DNA of 64,000 nucleotides from Blastocatellia bacterium (GCA_013697915.1 JACCVY010000041.1:36360-100359); one strand, 5' to 3'; shown: positions 41,487 to 50,732, counted from the first letter of the stretch. Notes: generated by a model not told the origin, from the letters alone. Made by a program: numbers and translations.

Positions 41487-43190
41487 ATGAAACCCGCACT
41501 CAGGCTGATGACCATTGTCATCGCAGTTAGCGTATCCGGCATTAGTTTTGCGCAACAAAGACCACGCTCCTCGGCCACAACCGGACCCGCTGAGAAGCCG
41601 ACCACCGCGACAACTCGCCGACCTGTTCGCGTTGCCGGAGAGGCAACTCAGGTTATTGAAAAAGATTTTTCAGAGGCGCTAAAAGTTATCGAACGCCATT
41701 ACGTCGATGGCTCAAAGCTGGATTACAACTCCGCCTTCAAGTCGTCGATTTTGGGCATGCTGCGCTCGCTCGATCCGCATTCAAACTACTACGACCGTGA
41801 CGAGTATGAAGAACTGAAAACCGATCAACGCTCCGAATACTTTGGCATTGGCGCTTCGATTCAGAGTTATTTTTTCGGTGCTGACGGCGACACCTTCATT
41901 ACTGCGACTTTTCAAAACTCGCCGGCGGCGCGCGCCGGACTCCGCTTTGGCGACCGGATCGTCGCAGTTGACGGCGTCAAGATGACTGGCAAACCCTCGC
42001 TGGAAGTTCGCGACAAGATTCGCGGGCCACGAGGCTCTGTTGTAAAGGTCACAATCGAGCGCGCTGCGGACAGGCGATTGCAAACGGTTGAGATAGCGCG
42101 CGATGTGGTGCCGCAGCCTTCGATTCCGGATGCTTACCTGATAAAGCCAGGCGTTGGCTATATAGATATGACGCGCGGCTTTAACTATTCGACCACAGAG
42201 GAACTTCAGGATGCGTTGGAACAATTGCACGCGCGCGGCATGAACTCTCTGGTTCTCGATCTAAGAAACAATCCCGGCGGTTTTCTGGACCAGGCCATTC
42301 ACGTCGCCGAAGTGTTTTTGCCTAATGGCCAATTGATTTTGACGCAGAAAGGGCGCAACGGCCTGCGCGACAATACCTACAGATCGGCGAACAACGCGGC
42401 GGAGCCCGTTCCGCTCGTAATCCTGATTAACCAGTACACGGCTTCGGCATCTGAGATCGTCGCCGGCGCAATGCAGGATCACGATCGCGCTCTGATCGTC
42501 GGCGAGACAAGCTTTGGCAAAGGCCTGGTGCAAAGCATTATCCCCTTGGATTATGGCGCCGGATTGACTTTAACTTCAGCCAAGTACTACACGCCTTCGG
42601 GCCGTCTGATTCAGCGTGACTACGCGGACAGCGGTTTGTATGACTACTACACTCATGGCGGTTCGAAACGCAGCGACGACAGTGCCACCGCAAAAATTGT
42701 GGGACCCGAAAAGAAAACTGACAGCGGCCGGCCCGTCTATGGCGGCGGTGGAATTGCCCCCGACGAAGCAGTCGGCCCCAGAACGGTTACCGTTGCCCAA
42801 CGGCGACTGTTGGCCGCAATCTTTGCGTTTGCACGTGAGCTGGTAAATGGACGCATTCCGGCGCCGGCGGATTATCGAGTACGAGGCGCGATTAACTTTG
42901 AACATGAATTGAAACCCAGCGACTTTGTGGTTACCGATTCAATCGTGCGCGCCTTTAAGGACTTTGTTGCCGCTGATCCGGATTTCAAGAATTCAGTGTC
43001 CCTGGTAGATCGTAACCGTGCCTTCGTCGAACTGCATTTGCGATTTAACATGGTCCAGTCTGCCTATGGCCGCGTGATGGCCGAGCGAGTGTTTCTTGCC
43101 ACTGATGACAAGCAACTTGCCAGAGCCGTTGATGTTCTGCCGCGCGCGCGTGACCTGGCAATGACAGCTACTCACCACACTCAACCCTAA
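41487..43190 (+). CDS. ctpA: S41 family C-terminal processing peptidase
   Basis: A 567-aa exported serine protease with a signal peptide (about 1-25, ending ISFAQQ). A helical N-terminal cap has DPHSNYYDRDEYEEL, a PDZ domain follows (about 130-215: SPAARAGLRFGDRIVAVDGV), then the S41 core (about 220-420). The catalytic Ser lies in YTASASEIVAGAMQDHD and the Lys in GETSFGKGLVQSI. These proteases trim C-termini or act as tail-specific proteases in the periplasm. The start is uncertain: GAGG at 41466-41469 suits GTG 41481 or TTG 41475 better than the ATG, but the difference is four residues at most. A roughly 150-residue C-terminal extension is present. Confidence 0.9.
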   Translation: MKPALRLMTIVIAVSVSGISFAQQRPRSSATTGPAEKPTTATTRRPVRVAGEATQVIEKDFSEALKVIERHYVDGSKLDYNSAFKSSILGMLRSLDPHSNYYDRDEYEELKTDQRSEYFGIGASIQSYFFGADGDTFITATFQNSPAARAGLRFGDRIVAVDGVKMTGKPSLEVRDKIRGPRGSVVKVTIERAADRRLQTVEIARDVVPQPSIPDAYLIKPGVGYIDMTRGFNYSTTEELQDALEQLHARGMNSLVLDLRNNPGGFLDQAIHVAEVFLPNGQLILTQKGRNGLRDNTYRSANNAAEPVPLVILINQYTASASEIVAGAMQDHDRALIVGETSFGKGLVQSIIPLDYGAGLTLTSAKYYTPSGRLIQRDYADSGLYDYYTHGGSKRSDDSATAKIVGPEKKTDSGRPVYGGGGIAPDEAVGPRTVTVAQRRLLAAIFAFARELVNGRIPAPADYRVRGAINFEHELKPSDFVVTDSIVRAFKDFVAADPDFKNSVSLVDRNRAFVELHLRFNMVQSAYGRVMAERVFLATDDKQLARAVDVLPRARDLAMTATHHTQP

Positions 43191-43267
43191 AAAACCAAGT
43201 CTGTGCTTGCTTACTAGACAGCAAGACTGAAGTCTATGCTACCGTGTTGCACGCGTAAAACGAAGTC

Positions 43268-43296
43268 TTGCCTCTAAAACCGCATTGTGATATGGT
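43268..43296 (+). promoter_or_regulatory. Candidate promoter of the XRE gene
   Basis: TTGCCT (43268-43273), a 17-bp spacer, and TATGGT (43291-43296). It lies 22 bp before the ATG at 43319. Confidence 0.4.
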
Positions 43297-43318
43297 CCAG
43301 TATCAGACAGGTAAGTAA

Positions 43319-43741
43319 ATGGCACGAACTACAAAGTCACTGATCAATACTGCTGAGCTTGGCCGCGCAATTCGGCGCCGGCGCGAAGAATTGGAATTGA
43401 GCCTCCGGGATGTTGCTGACGAAACCAATGTTTCCGCGTCGACCTTGTCCCGGATTGAGAACGGCACTGGAAAACCCGATGCCGACAATATCGCGCGTCT
43501 CACTTCCTGGCTCGATGTTCCGCTGGAAAGAATTCTTAACAGCACACGCGAGGGCCGCGAGGAAACCAAGGCGATCATTTACTACCCTCATGAAACAACG
43601 CCCGAAATCGTCGAGGCCCACCTGCGCGCGGATCGAAACCTGACAGCAGAAACAGCGGACGCCCTCTCTGAATTATTTCGCGTGGCCTATTCTCAGTTCA
43701 GCCGGAAAGACCAGCCGAAATCGGCGCGCAAACGACGCTAA
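43319..43741 (+). CDS. XRE-family transcriptional regulator
   Basis: A 140-aa protein with a Cro/C1-type helix-turn-helix (about 13-70: LGRAIRRRREELELSLRDVA, VSASTLSRIENGTGKPDADN, IARLTSWLDVPLERIL). The C-terminal half has YPHETTPEIVEAHLRADRNL and a helix, and it ends in a basic tail (KSARKRR). The gene 33 bp downstream codes for an ImmA/IrrE-like protein. Such pairs (DdrO-IrrE, ImmR-ImmA) work by the protease removing the repressor, so this regulator may be a target. No phage gene surrounds it. Confidence 0.85.
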   Translation: MARTTKSLINTAELGRAIRRRREELELSLRDVADETNVSASTLSRIENGTGKPDADNIARLTSWLDVPLERILNSTREGREETKAIIYYPHETTPEIVEAHLRADRNLTAETADALSELFRVAYSQFSRKDQPKSARKRR

Positions 43742-43762
43742 GACCACAGTTCGTCCATCCGC

Positions 43763-43768
43763 TATAAT
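43763..43768 (+). promoter_or_regulatory. Near-start -10 box
   Basis: TATAAT at 43763-43768, followed by CCGTTC and the ATG at 43775. A transcript starting 7-8 bp after the -10 box would begin at or next to the start codon. No convincing -35 (the region is TAAGACC). Confidence 0.4.
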
Positions 43769-43774
43769 CCGTTC

Positions 43775-44380
43775 ATGTCTACTCCGATGAAGTTGCCCGC
43801 CGGCGAGAAGTGGCGGCGATTCGAACTTCACGCCTCGGGTTTCCGTGATTTTGCCGGCGTGCGCCCGGATGCCGCGCTTGATCCATTTCGATTAGCTAAG
43901 TTCGCAAATCTAGTGGTTGTTGATTTTGATCAGATCAAAAACTTGAGCGAAGCTACGCGCGAGCGGCTGCTTGGGTCCGCTTCTGAAGAATGGTCCGGCG
44001 GCGCGTGTTCTCAGGCACTGCCCGACGGGCGTCGCGTGGTGATACTAAATCCGAATCATGGACCAGCACGAACGAACGCCACGTTAATGGAAGAAATCTC
44101 GCACGTCTTTTTGGGCCATCAGCCGAGCCGGCTGAAAGTGCTGGCCACCAACAAGAGTGGCCGCACAGTCGCGCGGGACTATCGCAATGCAGATGAAGAA
44201 GCCGCTTACGCGACCGGTGCGGCTGCTCTGGTTCCCTATGCAGCGCTGCGCAAATCCGTGCTTGCCGGCCAGCGTTCCTCGGAAATTTCCAGGCACTTTC
44301 GCGTTAGCCGCGAGCTGGTTGAATACCGTTTGAAAGTCACTCGTTTGTGGCGGCTATATCAAACAGCGCTTTCCCTTTAA
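43775..44380 (+). CDS. ImmA/IrrE-like protein with altered HExxH motif
   Basis: A 201-aa protein with the COG2856 pattern: a helix-rich N-terminus (AALDPFRLAKFANLVVVDFD), then LMEEISHVFLGHQ (about 104-116) and NADEEAAYATGAAALVPYAAL (about 137-157, normally supplying the third ligand Glu). The C-terminal helices RHFRVSRELVEYRLKVTRLW are typical of family members. The motif is Glu106-Glu-Ile-Ser-His110, so the first His of HExxH is replaced by Glu. It may bind metal differently or be a non-catalytic sensor. A TATAAT 7 bp before the ATG suggests a leaderless transcript of its own. Confidence 0.75.
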   Translation: MSTPMKLPAGEKWRRFELHASGFRDFAGVRPDAALDPFRLAKFANLVVVDFDQIKNLSEATRERLLGSASEEWSGGACSQALPDGRRVVILNPNHGPARTNATLMEEISHVFLGHQPSRLKVLATNKSGRTVARDYRNADEEAAYATGAAALVPYAALRKSVLAGQRSSEISRHFRVSRELVEYRLKVTRLWRLYQTALSL

Positions 44381-44448
44381 ATGCTTGGCTCCCTGGCCTT
44401 CAATCACCCAGATTCAGGCAGAGTTTCCTGCTTTTCACCTTGAGCCCT

Positions 44449-44454
44449 TATAAT
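44449..44454 (+). promoter_or_regulatory. Candidate -10 of the SpoIIE-type phosphatase gene
   Basis: TATAAT at 44449-44454, 44 bp before the ATG at 44498. The best upstream hexamer (TTTCCT at 44424, 19-bp spacer) is weak. Confidence 0.35.
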
Positions 44455-44497
44455 CTTACTATCGCCTTGTTCTGCATCACTGCCTGATATTGAATCT

Positions 44498-45799
44498 ATG
44501 TCCGAACAAATTAAAGAGCTGGCAATGCCCGGTCTGACGACTACCGACAAGCTGCGCATGCTGCTCGATATAACCAGAAAAATCAGCCAGTCGCTCGACC
44601 TTCAGGAAGTTTTGAATCTCGTGATGGATACGCTGGATTCCCTGATTCCCTATGATGCCGCGGGTATTTTCGTCGTCAAATGTGACGAAGGAAAAGTCGC
44701 CGAGGGTGAAGAGCCCTGCGTGTTTCAGGCCGAGGCCGTACGTGGTTATGACATCGACGAGCTGTCCCACCTGCATTTGAAAATTGGCGAAGGATTGTTG
44801 GGCCAGGTAGCGCGAACGGCCCAACCCGTCAATTCTCCCGACGTGCGAAAGGAGCCGCTTTACATCAACGCTCGCAGCGAGACCCGGTCGGAGATGTTGG
44901 CGCCAATCATTTCCAACACCGAAGTCATCGGCGTATTTGATCTCGAAAGCGATGAGCTGAACGCTTATTCGGGGGACGATCTGGAAGTCCTGGTGTTGCT
45001 GGCTTCGCAGGTGGCCATCATCATCGAGAAGGTCATGCTGCACGAACAGTTGATCGAGAAGAAACGCCTCGAAGGCCAGCTTGAAGTCGCGCGCCAGGTG
45101 CAGTTGGAATTGCTGCCGGCCAAGGATCCGCAATTGGCTGGATACGACATCAGCGCTTACAACTTTCCCACTGAAGAAGTCTCTGGCGACTACTATGATT
45201 GGGTGAAGATTTTCGACGATCAGATCGGTTTAGTTATTGCCGATGTATCAGGTAAAGGTGTGCCGGCGGCCTTGCTGATGGCCTTTCTGCGCGCCAGCCT
45301 GCGCGCGGCAACGCACATCGGTTACTCGCCGCACGTCTCGATGGCGAAAGTTAATTACTTACTTTGGGAATCAATTGAACGAAACCAGTTTGTAACGGCC
45401 TTCTACGGGATCCTGGACGTGACGAACCGCACTCTTTCTTATACAAACGCGGGCCATAATCCGCCGCTGCTGTTGACGGCTGACGGAAAGCATCAGTTCA
45501 TCGAGCGTGGCAGCCTGCCGCTGGGAATGTTCAAAGACACTCGTTACCATGAGTATTACCAAACTATTGAGCCGGGCGAGATGCTTGTGCTTTATACTGA
45601 CGGCGTGACTGAAGCGCAGAATCCGAAAGGTGAAGAATATGGGCGCGACCGCCTGGCGCGGGCGGTGACGATAAACCGCAGCCTCAATGCGCGCGATTTG
45701 ATCGCAGCGTTACACAAGGAAGTCATTGACTGGACGGACGGACTGGGAGCAACCGACGACGTAACTTTCTTTGTGATCAAGGCACTCGAAGAAGCGTAA
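44498..45799 (+). CDS. GAF-domain PP2C (SpoIIE/RsbU-type) phosphatase
   Basis: A 433-aa cytoplasmic protein. A GAF domain occupies about 25-180 (LDLQEVLNLVMDTLDSLIPY, LKIGEGLLGQVARTAQPVNS, LAPIISNTEVIGVFDLESDE). A short coiled link (KKRLEGQLEVARQVQLELLP) leads to a SpoIIE-type PP2C domain (about 215-433) with metal-binding Asp residues in EVSGDYYDW, VIADVSGKG and YTDGVTEAQN, and the final GATDDVTFFVI. These phosphatases dephosphorylate STAS anti-anti-sigma factors. No partner STAS or anti-sigma kinase is adjacent. Confidence 0.92.
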   Translation: MSEQIKELAMPGLTTTDKLRMLLDITRKISQSLDLQEVLNLVMDTLDSLIPYDAAGIFVVKCDEGKVAEGEEPCVFQAEAVRGYDIDELSHLHLKIGEGLLGQVARTAQPVNSPDVRKEPLYINARSETRSEMLAPIISNTEVIGVFDLESDELNAYSGDDLEVLVLLASQVAIIIEKVMLHEQLIEKKRLEGQLEVARQVQLELLPAKDPQLAGYDISAYNFPTEEVSGDYYDWVKIFDDQIGLVIADVSGKGVPAALLMAFLRASLRAATHIGYSPHVSMAKVNYLLWESIERNQFVTAFYGILDVTNRTLSYTNAGHNPPLLLTADGKHQFIERGSLPLGMFKDTRYHEYYQTIEPGEMLVLYTDGVTEAQNPKGEEYGRDRLARAVTINRSLNARDLIAALHKEVIDWTDGLGATDDVTFFVIKALEEA

Positions 45800-45810
45800 G
45801 CGACCTGTGA

Positions 45811-46068
45811 TTAGTGGGTTGTTAAAGAACAATGTGCATGGTCGCCGCCCGGGGCCAGTGGGCCGCGATAGTCGCCAAAGTGGAACTCGGTTTCGGCACT
45901 GGTAAACGCATAAACGTCGAAACCAAAGGCATCGAGATAATCTGCCACATCGTCCGGTGAGCGAAGATAGACAGCGGGGGCAAAGCCGGCGTCAGCGCGA
46001 ATTTCCAACAGGCGCTCAAGTACTTCAAGCGAAGCAAAACATATGACCGGATCTCTGTAGGTTGCCAT
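45811..46068 (-). CDS. Small protein of unknown function
   Basis: An 85-aa ORF with a good ribosome binding site (GGGAGG about 8 nt before the ATG on the minus strand). The sequence (ATYRDPVICFASLEVLERLL, DDVADYLDAFGFDVYAFTSA) alternates strands and helices, like a small alpha/beta domain, and ends with a His/Cys-containing tail (GGDHAHCSLTTH). It is convergent with the SpoIIE-type gene and divergent from pilT. No family recognised. Confidence 0.55.
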   Translation of the reverse strand: MATYRDPVICFASLEVLERLLEIRADAGFAPAVYLRSPDDVADYLDAFGFDVYAFTSAETEFHFGDYRGPLAPGGDHAHCSLTTH

Positions 46069-46224
46069 GCTTCACGCCTCCCATTGATCGATTGGTTCGA
46101 TTGGTTCCGCTGAAACCATACCAATCGTTTGATGTAAGTTTCCGGCTTTGGGTTATCCGCTCGAAAATGATTTCGAGTTGAGGGTTTTTGACGCCGGTTT
46201 CAGAAGAAAAGTTCGAAATAAAAA

Positions 46225-47421
46225 ATGAGTGATTCAAATCCCAGTCAGGGCGGCGCCCCTTCACCACTCAATTTTATCGCCGTGCTTCGGCAAATGCTAA
46301 AAACGTCGGACAAAGTGAGCGATCTCATCTTTTCGCCCGGCCGGCCTCCGCAGCTTGAGTTGGCAGGTAAGCTGCAGCCGGTCAATGTTCCGGGGTTGGA
46401 AAAGCTCACGCCTGCACACACTGCCGGTATGGCAAAAATAATTATCGGTAACCACGAAAACGCCGCTGAGAGTTTGGAGAAGTCGGGCTCGGCGGATCTC
46501 TCATTCAGCGCGCCCGGTGAAGCCCGCTTCCGCGTGAATATCTTCAAGCAACGTGGCACTTATGCCATTGTCATGCGGGTAATTCCCACAAAACCGCCTA
46601 CCTTTGACGACTTTGATTTACCATCGCAGCTAAAACAAATCGTCGATCTCAAGAATGGCATCGTGCTGGTCACAGGCCCGACCGGCAGCGGAAAAAGTTC
46701 GACCTTAGCGGCGATAATCGATCTGATTAACGATACGCAGTACTACCATATCGTGACCATTGAAGATCCGATCGAGTTTTTGCATACGCATAAGAGCTCG
46801 ACCATTCATCAACGTGAAATCCATTCGGACACGCCTAGTTTTTCGATTGCGTTGCGCGCCGCCCTGCGCCAGGCGCCAAAGGTGATACTTGTTGGTGAAA
46901 TGCGCGACAAGGAAACGATCGAGGTCGCGCTTGAGGCCGCGGAAACGGGCCACCTTGTGCTATCAACCCTGCACACCATTGACGCGTCAAAGACAGTTGA
47001 TCGAATCATCGGCGTGTTTCCCAAAAACGAAGAGCGCGTGATCCGCACGCGCATTGCACAGTCGTTTCGTTACATTGTTTCACAACGCCTGATTCCACGC
47101 GGCGATGGTAAAGGACGCGTTGCCGCAATTGAGATTCTGAAATCCACTATGCGAACCCGGGAATATATCGAGAAAGGGGAATCCGAAGGCAAGTCACTGA
47201 TCGATGCGATGGAACAAGGCGATCAGGAGGGCATGCAAACCTTCGACAGCGTCATCGAGCAAATGGTGCGTAATGGCGTGCTCACCAGGGAAGGCGCGCT
47301 TCCTTATGCGACGAACGCCAATAATTTGCTGCTAAGACTTACCGACCTGGGCGAAGCTGCACCTGCCGCAGCGCAGCCGGCTAAGGACGAGGATTCAATG
47401 CTTGATATGATTGAAAGATAG
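46225..47421 (+). CDS. pilT: Type IV pilus retraction ATPase, PilT/PilU family
   Basis: A 398-aa secretion ATPase. An N-terminal PAS-like domain (about 15-120) is followed by the ATPase core with Walker A GPTGSGKSS (151-159), Asp box IVTIEDPIEFLH (177-188), Walker B KVILVGEMRD (219-228) and His box TGHLVLSTLHT (241-251). It has the GMQTFD-type end. PilT/PilU hexamers drive pilus disassembly from the cytoplasm. No other pilus gene is in the window. The last codons overlap the promoter of the next gene. Confidence 0.93.
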   Translation: MSDSNPSQGGAPSPLNFIAVLRQMLKTSDKVSDLIFSPGRPPQLELAGKLQPVNVPGLEKLTPAHTAGMAKIIIGNHENAAESLEKSGSADLSFSAPGEARFRVNIFKQRGTYAIVMRVIPTKPPTFDDFDLPSQLKQIVDLKNGIVLVTGPTGSGKSSTLAAIIDLINDTQYYHIVTIEDPIEFLHTHKSSTIHQREIHSDTPSFSIALRAALRQAPKVILVGEMRDKETIEVALEAAETGHLVLSTLHTIDASKTVDRIIGVFPKNEERVIRTRIAQSFRYIVSQRLIPRGDGKGRVAAIEILKSTMRTREYIEKGESEGKSLIDAMEQGDQEGMQTFDSVIEQMVRNGVLTREGALPYATNANNLLLRLTDLGEAAPAAAQPAKDEDSMLDMIER

Positions 47422-47438
47422 CCATAAGAGTCTATAAT
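47411..47438 (+). promoter_or_regulatory. Promoter of the VWFA-related gene
   Basis: TTGAAA (47411-47416), 16-bp spacer, TATAAT (47433-47438). The -35 lies inside the pilT 3' end. It gives a leader of about 50 nt before the ATG at 47498. Confidence 0.75.
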
Positions 47439-47497
47439 CTCCTCGAAACTGCTGTCTCTCCCCTTGACGTCCAAAATAGCGTACTGAAAATCGCATT

Positions 47498-49102
47498 ATG
47501 TTCTCACTGCCATCCAAACGTGTATTCGTGCTGGTCTTATGTTTTGCTTTGTTACCGCTGTCTGTTTCGGCTGAAGCGACGCAGAGTGAAACGTCGCAAG
47601 GTATTCGCATTGAGTTTGTCGCCGGTAGTCATCTGCGAATTGAAAACCAATTTGGTGATGTCGACGCGGAAGTATGGAAAGAAAACTACGTCACAGTTTC
47701 CGCAACAGTTGAAGCAAGCAAACCACTCGCGCGATCTCCAGTCGTAATAGAAAACAGGAAACAACTCCTGTCGATTGGCATAGTTCGGCGGCCTACCGAT
47801 CCAGCAGTAGTCATTAAGCTGACAGTCAAAATTCCTGAGAGCGCGCATGCCGAGATTGTTACCGGAAAGCATTCAATTTCGTTACGAGGCACTCCCTCGT
47901 CAGCCTCGCTGAGATCCATTGGCGGTGATGTCACTGTCGGATTTAGTGAGTCGCCCAACGCCGACATTCTTGCTCGTTCGGTTACGGGATCAGTTGCTTC
48001 AACGCTTCCAGACTTCCGCACCAGTAGTGGTCATGTGTTACAGGGCCGTTTGGGAGCGGGCGCGCAAACGTTGCGGGTCAACACGCAGACTGGCGCGATT
48101 TCGTTAGCTCTCATCGCCGGGCCCGCCGCGGTGTCGAAACCAGGTCCCGAGGAGTCTCCGATTGAACCACCAAGGAAACCGGCGGGGACACCAGCGCCGG
48201 TTTCAGATACTCAGGAAATAGGTGAAGGCGATGTCATTCGCGTCGATTCGCAACTGGTAACACTCAACCTGAGCGTCGTCGATCGAAACACGAGTCGCGG
48301 ATTGGTCGGACTGACACAATCCGATTTTCGGCTTTTTGAAAATGGCAGCGAGCAAAACATTCTCCAATTCGAATCATCATCGGCGCCTTTCGACCTGATG
48401 CTCCTGATCGATTTGTCTGGCTCGACACGTGACGTTGTTAGTCTGATTCGCGCGGCGGCCCTGCGTTTCATCAATGCCGCCCGGTCTTTCGACCGCATCG
48501 GCATAATTACTTTTGCCGGCCGGCCAACCTTAGTCGCTCCCCTGACGCTGGACCGGCAGGCCCTGCGCCAACGCGTCAATGCCATCGAAACGGAAGCAGG
48601 TGATACAAAACTTTATGACGCGGCTGACTTTGCCCTGACCCAGTTATTGCAGGACACAAAGAACAAGCGCCGCACGGCTGTGGTGTTGATGAGCGACGGC
48701 TTGGACGGCAATATTCCAGGCGTGCAGGGCGATGGGTCGAAACTATCTTACGATGATCTTGTCAATCGAGTTCGTGAGTTTGACGGTGTGCTCTATGCCT
48801 TGTGGCTAAACACAGAATACGAAGCGCTGAGTCCGCTGGATACTCAACCCGAAGCATTCGACGCCGGTCATGATCGCATGAAAGACATGGCGGATGCCGG
48901 CGGCGGGGCATTCTATGAAGTTGAAAGACTGGAAGACCTGGCCGGGGCGTATGAGCGCGTAGTAGCCGATCTGGGAACGGTTTATAGTCTGGCCTACCGG
49001 CCCTCAGATAAAACTCGGGACGGAAAATGGCGCGCCATCCGCGTCACAGTCAATCGGCCGAACGCCCTGGCCCGCGGCAAGCATGGTTATTACGCAAATT
49101 AA
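47498..49102 (+). CDS. VWFA-related (TIGR03436-like) secreted protein
   Basis: A 534-aa protein. It has a signal peptide (about 1-26, ending VSAEA) and a DUF4097-like beta domain (about 35-195; IENQFGDVDAEVWKENYVTV, SLRSIGGDVTVGF). A Pro-rich linker leads to the domain typical of acidobacterial VWFA-related proteins (VDSQLVTLNLSVVDRNTSRG, LTQSDFRLFENGSEQNILQF), then a VWA domain (about 295-500) with MIDAS LLIDLSGSTRD and VLMSDGLDGN. The fusion of an adhesin-like fold and VWA suggests an envelope protein. Its own promoter lies directly upstream. Confidence 0.88.
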   Translation: MFSLPSKRVFVLVLCFALLPLSVSAEATQSETSQGIRIEFVAGSHLRIENQFGDVDAEVWKENYVTVSATVEASKPLARSPVVIENRKQLLSIGIVRRPTDPAVVIKLTVKIPESAHAEIVTGKHSISLRGTPSSASLRSIGGDVTVGFSESPNADILARSVTGSVASTLPDFRTSSGHVLQGRLGAGAQTLRVNTQTGAISLALIAGPAAVSKPGPEESPIEPPRKPAGTPAPVSDTQEIGEGDVIRVDSQLVTLNLSVVDRNTSRGLVGLTQSDFRLFENGSEQNILQFESSSAPFDLMLLIDLSGSTRDVVSLIRAAALRFINAARSFDRIGIITFAGRPTLVAPLTLDRQALRQRVNAIETEAGDTKLYDAADFALTQLLQDTKNKRRTAVVLMSDGLDGNIPGVQGDGSKLSYDDLVNRVREFDGVLYALWLNTEYEALSPLDTQPEAFDAGHDRMKDMADAGGGAFYEVERLEDLAGAYERVVADLGTVYSLAYRPSDKTRDGKWRAIRVTVNRPNALARGKHGYYAN

Positions 49103-49125
49103 GCCTCACTGGGAACGCGGAATCA

Positions 49126-49153
49126 TTGTAAATCAGTGGGGGAAGACTATAAT
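49126..49153 (+). promoter_or_regulatory. Promoter of the FecR-like gene
   Basis: TTGTAA (49126-49131), 16-bp spacer, TATAAT (49148-49153). It gives a leader of about 45 nt before the ATG at 49206. Confidence 0.65.
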
Positions 49154-49205
49154 GAAACTTCCCAAAGGATCGATTTGATTGCCGGCCAAACCAAAGGAAA
49201 CCGTA

Positions 49206-50282
49206 ATGAAAAAAGCTCTCGGTTCATTTATTACCTTGCTGGTTGCTTCCTTTATTGTCGCAATTCCTTTCTCCATCCGGGCGCAAAACCGGGAAAGGTT
49301 TGTTATCTCGGCACACGCCGGCGGTATTAATGCCGTGACTGGCCGTGCCACTTTGCGAGCCCACGGTAATGGCGACTGGCAACAACTCACAACCAAGGAA
49401 GATCTGGAGACTGGCGATGTCGTGCGAACCGGATTGGACGGGCGCGTTGAGATGCTGCTCAATCCCGGCTCATATTTGCGGATCGGAGAGAACTCTGAAA
49501 TTGAGTTGAGTGACAATACCCTTGATAACCTAAACGTTCATCTGATTCGGGGCACGGCTATCGTTGAGGTGACCGGCGCCGACGATACTCAACTTCTCAT
49601 CAACATCACTACCCCACACACTCGCTTAGCTATCGTGCGACGTGGACTTTACCGTGTGAACGTGGTTCCCGGGAACGCTACTGAGTTAATCGTCCGAAAG
49701 GGAAGGGTGATGCTCGAGCCTACTCACACCAAAATAAAAGGTGGCGATAAGGTAGTTTTCAGCGACAACTCTTTCTCAGTCGCCAAGCTAAAAACGAGCG
49801 ATAAGACTCGAGATAACCTTGAAGCCTGGAGCAAAGACCGAGCGGAAACACTGGCGCACGCGAACAGTAGGATCCCACGACGCGATGTAGATCTCTTTCT
49901 AGCCACGACCCGCGTCGATTATTGGTTAACAACTTTTGCCGGGCGCCACGGATGCTGGCTCTACCTTCCTTCGGGCGGTTTTTATACGTTTTTCCCATTC
50001 TCGTTCGGCTGGGGTTCCCCTTACGGCAGTATGTATGCGACGTCATTTATCGGCGGGCCTTGGAGTCCTTACTCCTGGCAAGGAGCATATGGCGGATCAG
50101 GTGGAGGAGCCGGCACTGGGTCCGGGAGCGGGATCGGCAATGCAAGCGGAGGCGGTGTTGGTGGAGGTTCACCAATCAGTGCGCGTCCGGCAGCGCCCGC
50201 CAATACGGGTTCTGAAGCCCCAGCGCGTGTCCGCGACATGCAACCTCAGGCGCCATCGCATCGACAACCGGATATGCCCTAG
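49206..50282 (+). CDS. FecR-domain secreted protein with Gly-rich tail
   Basis: A 358-aa protein starting at ATG 49206 (AAAGGA 7 nt upstream; the in-frame 49179 start is less likely). It has a signal peptide (about 1-26, ending SIRAQN) and a FecR-type domain (about 40-165: LETGDVVRTGLDGRVEMLLN, GSYLRIGENSEIEL). An aromatic, Gly/Ser-rich C-terminal region (YLPSGGFYTFFPFSFGWGSP, a run of Gly about 305-325) follows. FecR-like domains occur in sigma-factor regulators and in exported proteins; here the signal peptide and missing anti-sigma region point to a periplasmic or surface role. Its own promoter lies upstream. Confidence 0.82.
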   Translation: MKKALGSFITLLVASFIVAIPFSIRAQNRERFVISAHAGGINAVTGRATLRAHGNGDWQQLTTKEDLETGDVVRTGLDGRVEMLLNPGSYLRIGENSEIELSDNTLDNLNVHLIRGTAIVEVTGADDTQLLINITTPHTRLAIVRRGLYRVNVVPGNATELIVRKGRVMLEPTHTKIKGGDKVVFSDNSFSVAKLKTSDKTRDNLEAWSKDRAETLAHANSRIPRRDVDLFLATTRVDYWLTTFAGRHGCWLYLPSGGFYTFFPFSFGWGSPYGSMYATSFIGGPWSPYSWQGAYGGSGGGAGTGSGSGIGNASGGGVGGGSPISARPAAPANTGSEAPARVRDMQPQAPSHRQPDMP

Positions 50283-50298
50283 CAACAGATTGCGGGCT

Positions 50299-50679
50299 CT
50301 AGCCCGCGTCAGCGTACAGTCGGCGCAACTCTTCATCTACCAGATTCCTTACTTCGCTCGCCTTTAGGCCAGACAGGGCCAAATGAGTCAGCGCGGCGGT
50401 TAGCTGACTGCGCGATTGCTCGCCGGTGGGCACCTTGATCACGCGAGATATAACTAAGGCGCCGGCACCGTGTCGCACCTTGACGAGCCCTTCTTGCTGA
50501 AGTTGCCTATAGGCAAAGGCGATGGTGTTCAAGTTGACGCCCAAGTCGGCCGCCACCTGTCGGACCGGTGGTAGAAAGGTCCCCTGAGTGAGCTCTCCGG
50601 TAGCGATCAAACCCTTAATCTCATCAACAATTTGCTGATATATCGGTCTTCGGTCTTTTTCATCAACGGTGATGTACAT
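50299..50679 (-). CDS. GntR-family regulator, YtrA type
   Basis: A 126-aa protein. A winged helix of the GntR family (about 10-75: PIYQQIVDEIKGLIATGELT, LPPVRQVAADLGVNLNTIAF, AYRQLQQEGLVKVRHGAGA) is followed by a short helical tail instead of an effector domain, as in the YtrA subgroup that usually controls ABC transporters. None is adjacent. It lies directly downstream of the oxidoreductase gene (53-bp gap) in the same direction. Confidence 0.85.
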   Translation of the reverse strand: MYITVDEKDRRPIYQQIVDEIKGLIATGELTQGTFLPPVRQVAADLGVNLNTIAFAYRQLQQEGLVKVRHGAGALVISRVIKVPTGEQSRSQLTAALTHLALSGLKASEVRNLVDEELRRLYADAG

Positions 50680-50732
50680 AGAAGTGTTCGTTGCCTATAT
50701 ACACCATACAATATGGTTTTGTAAATAAGTAT

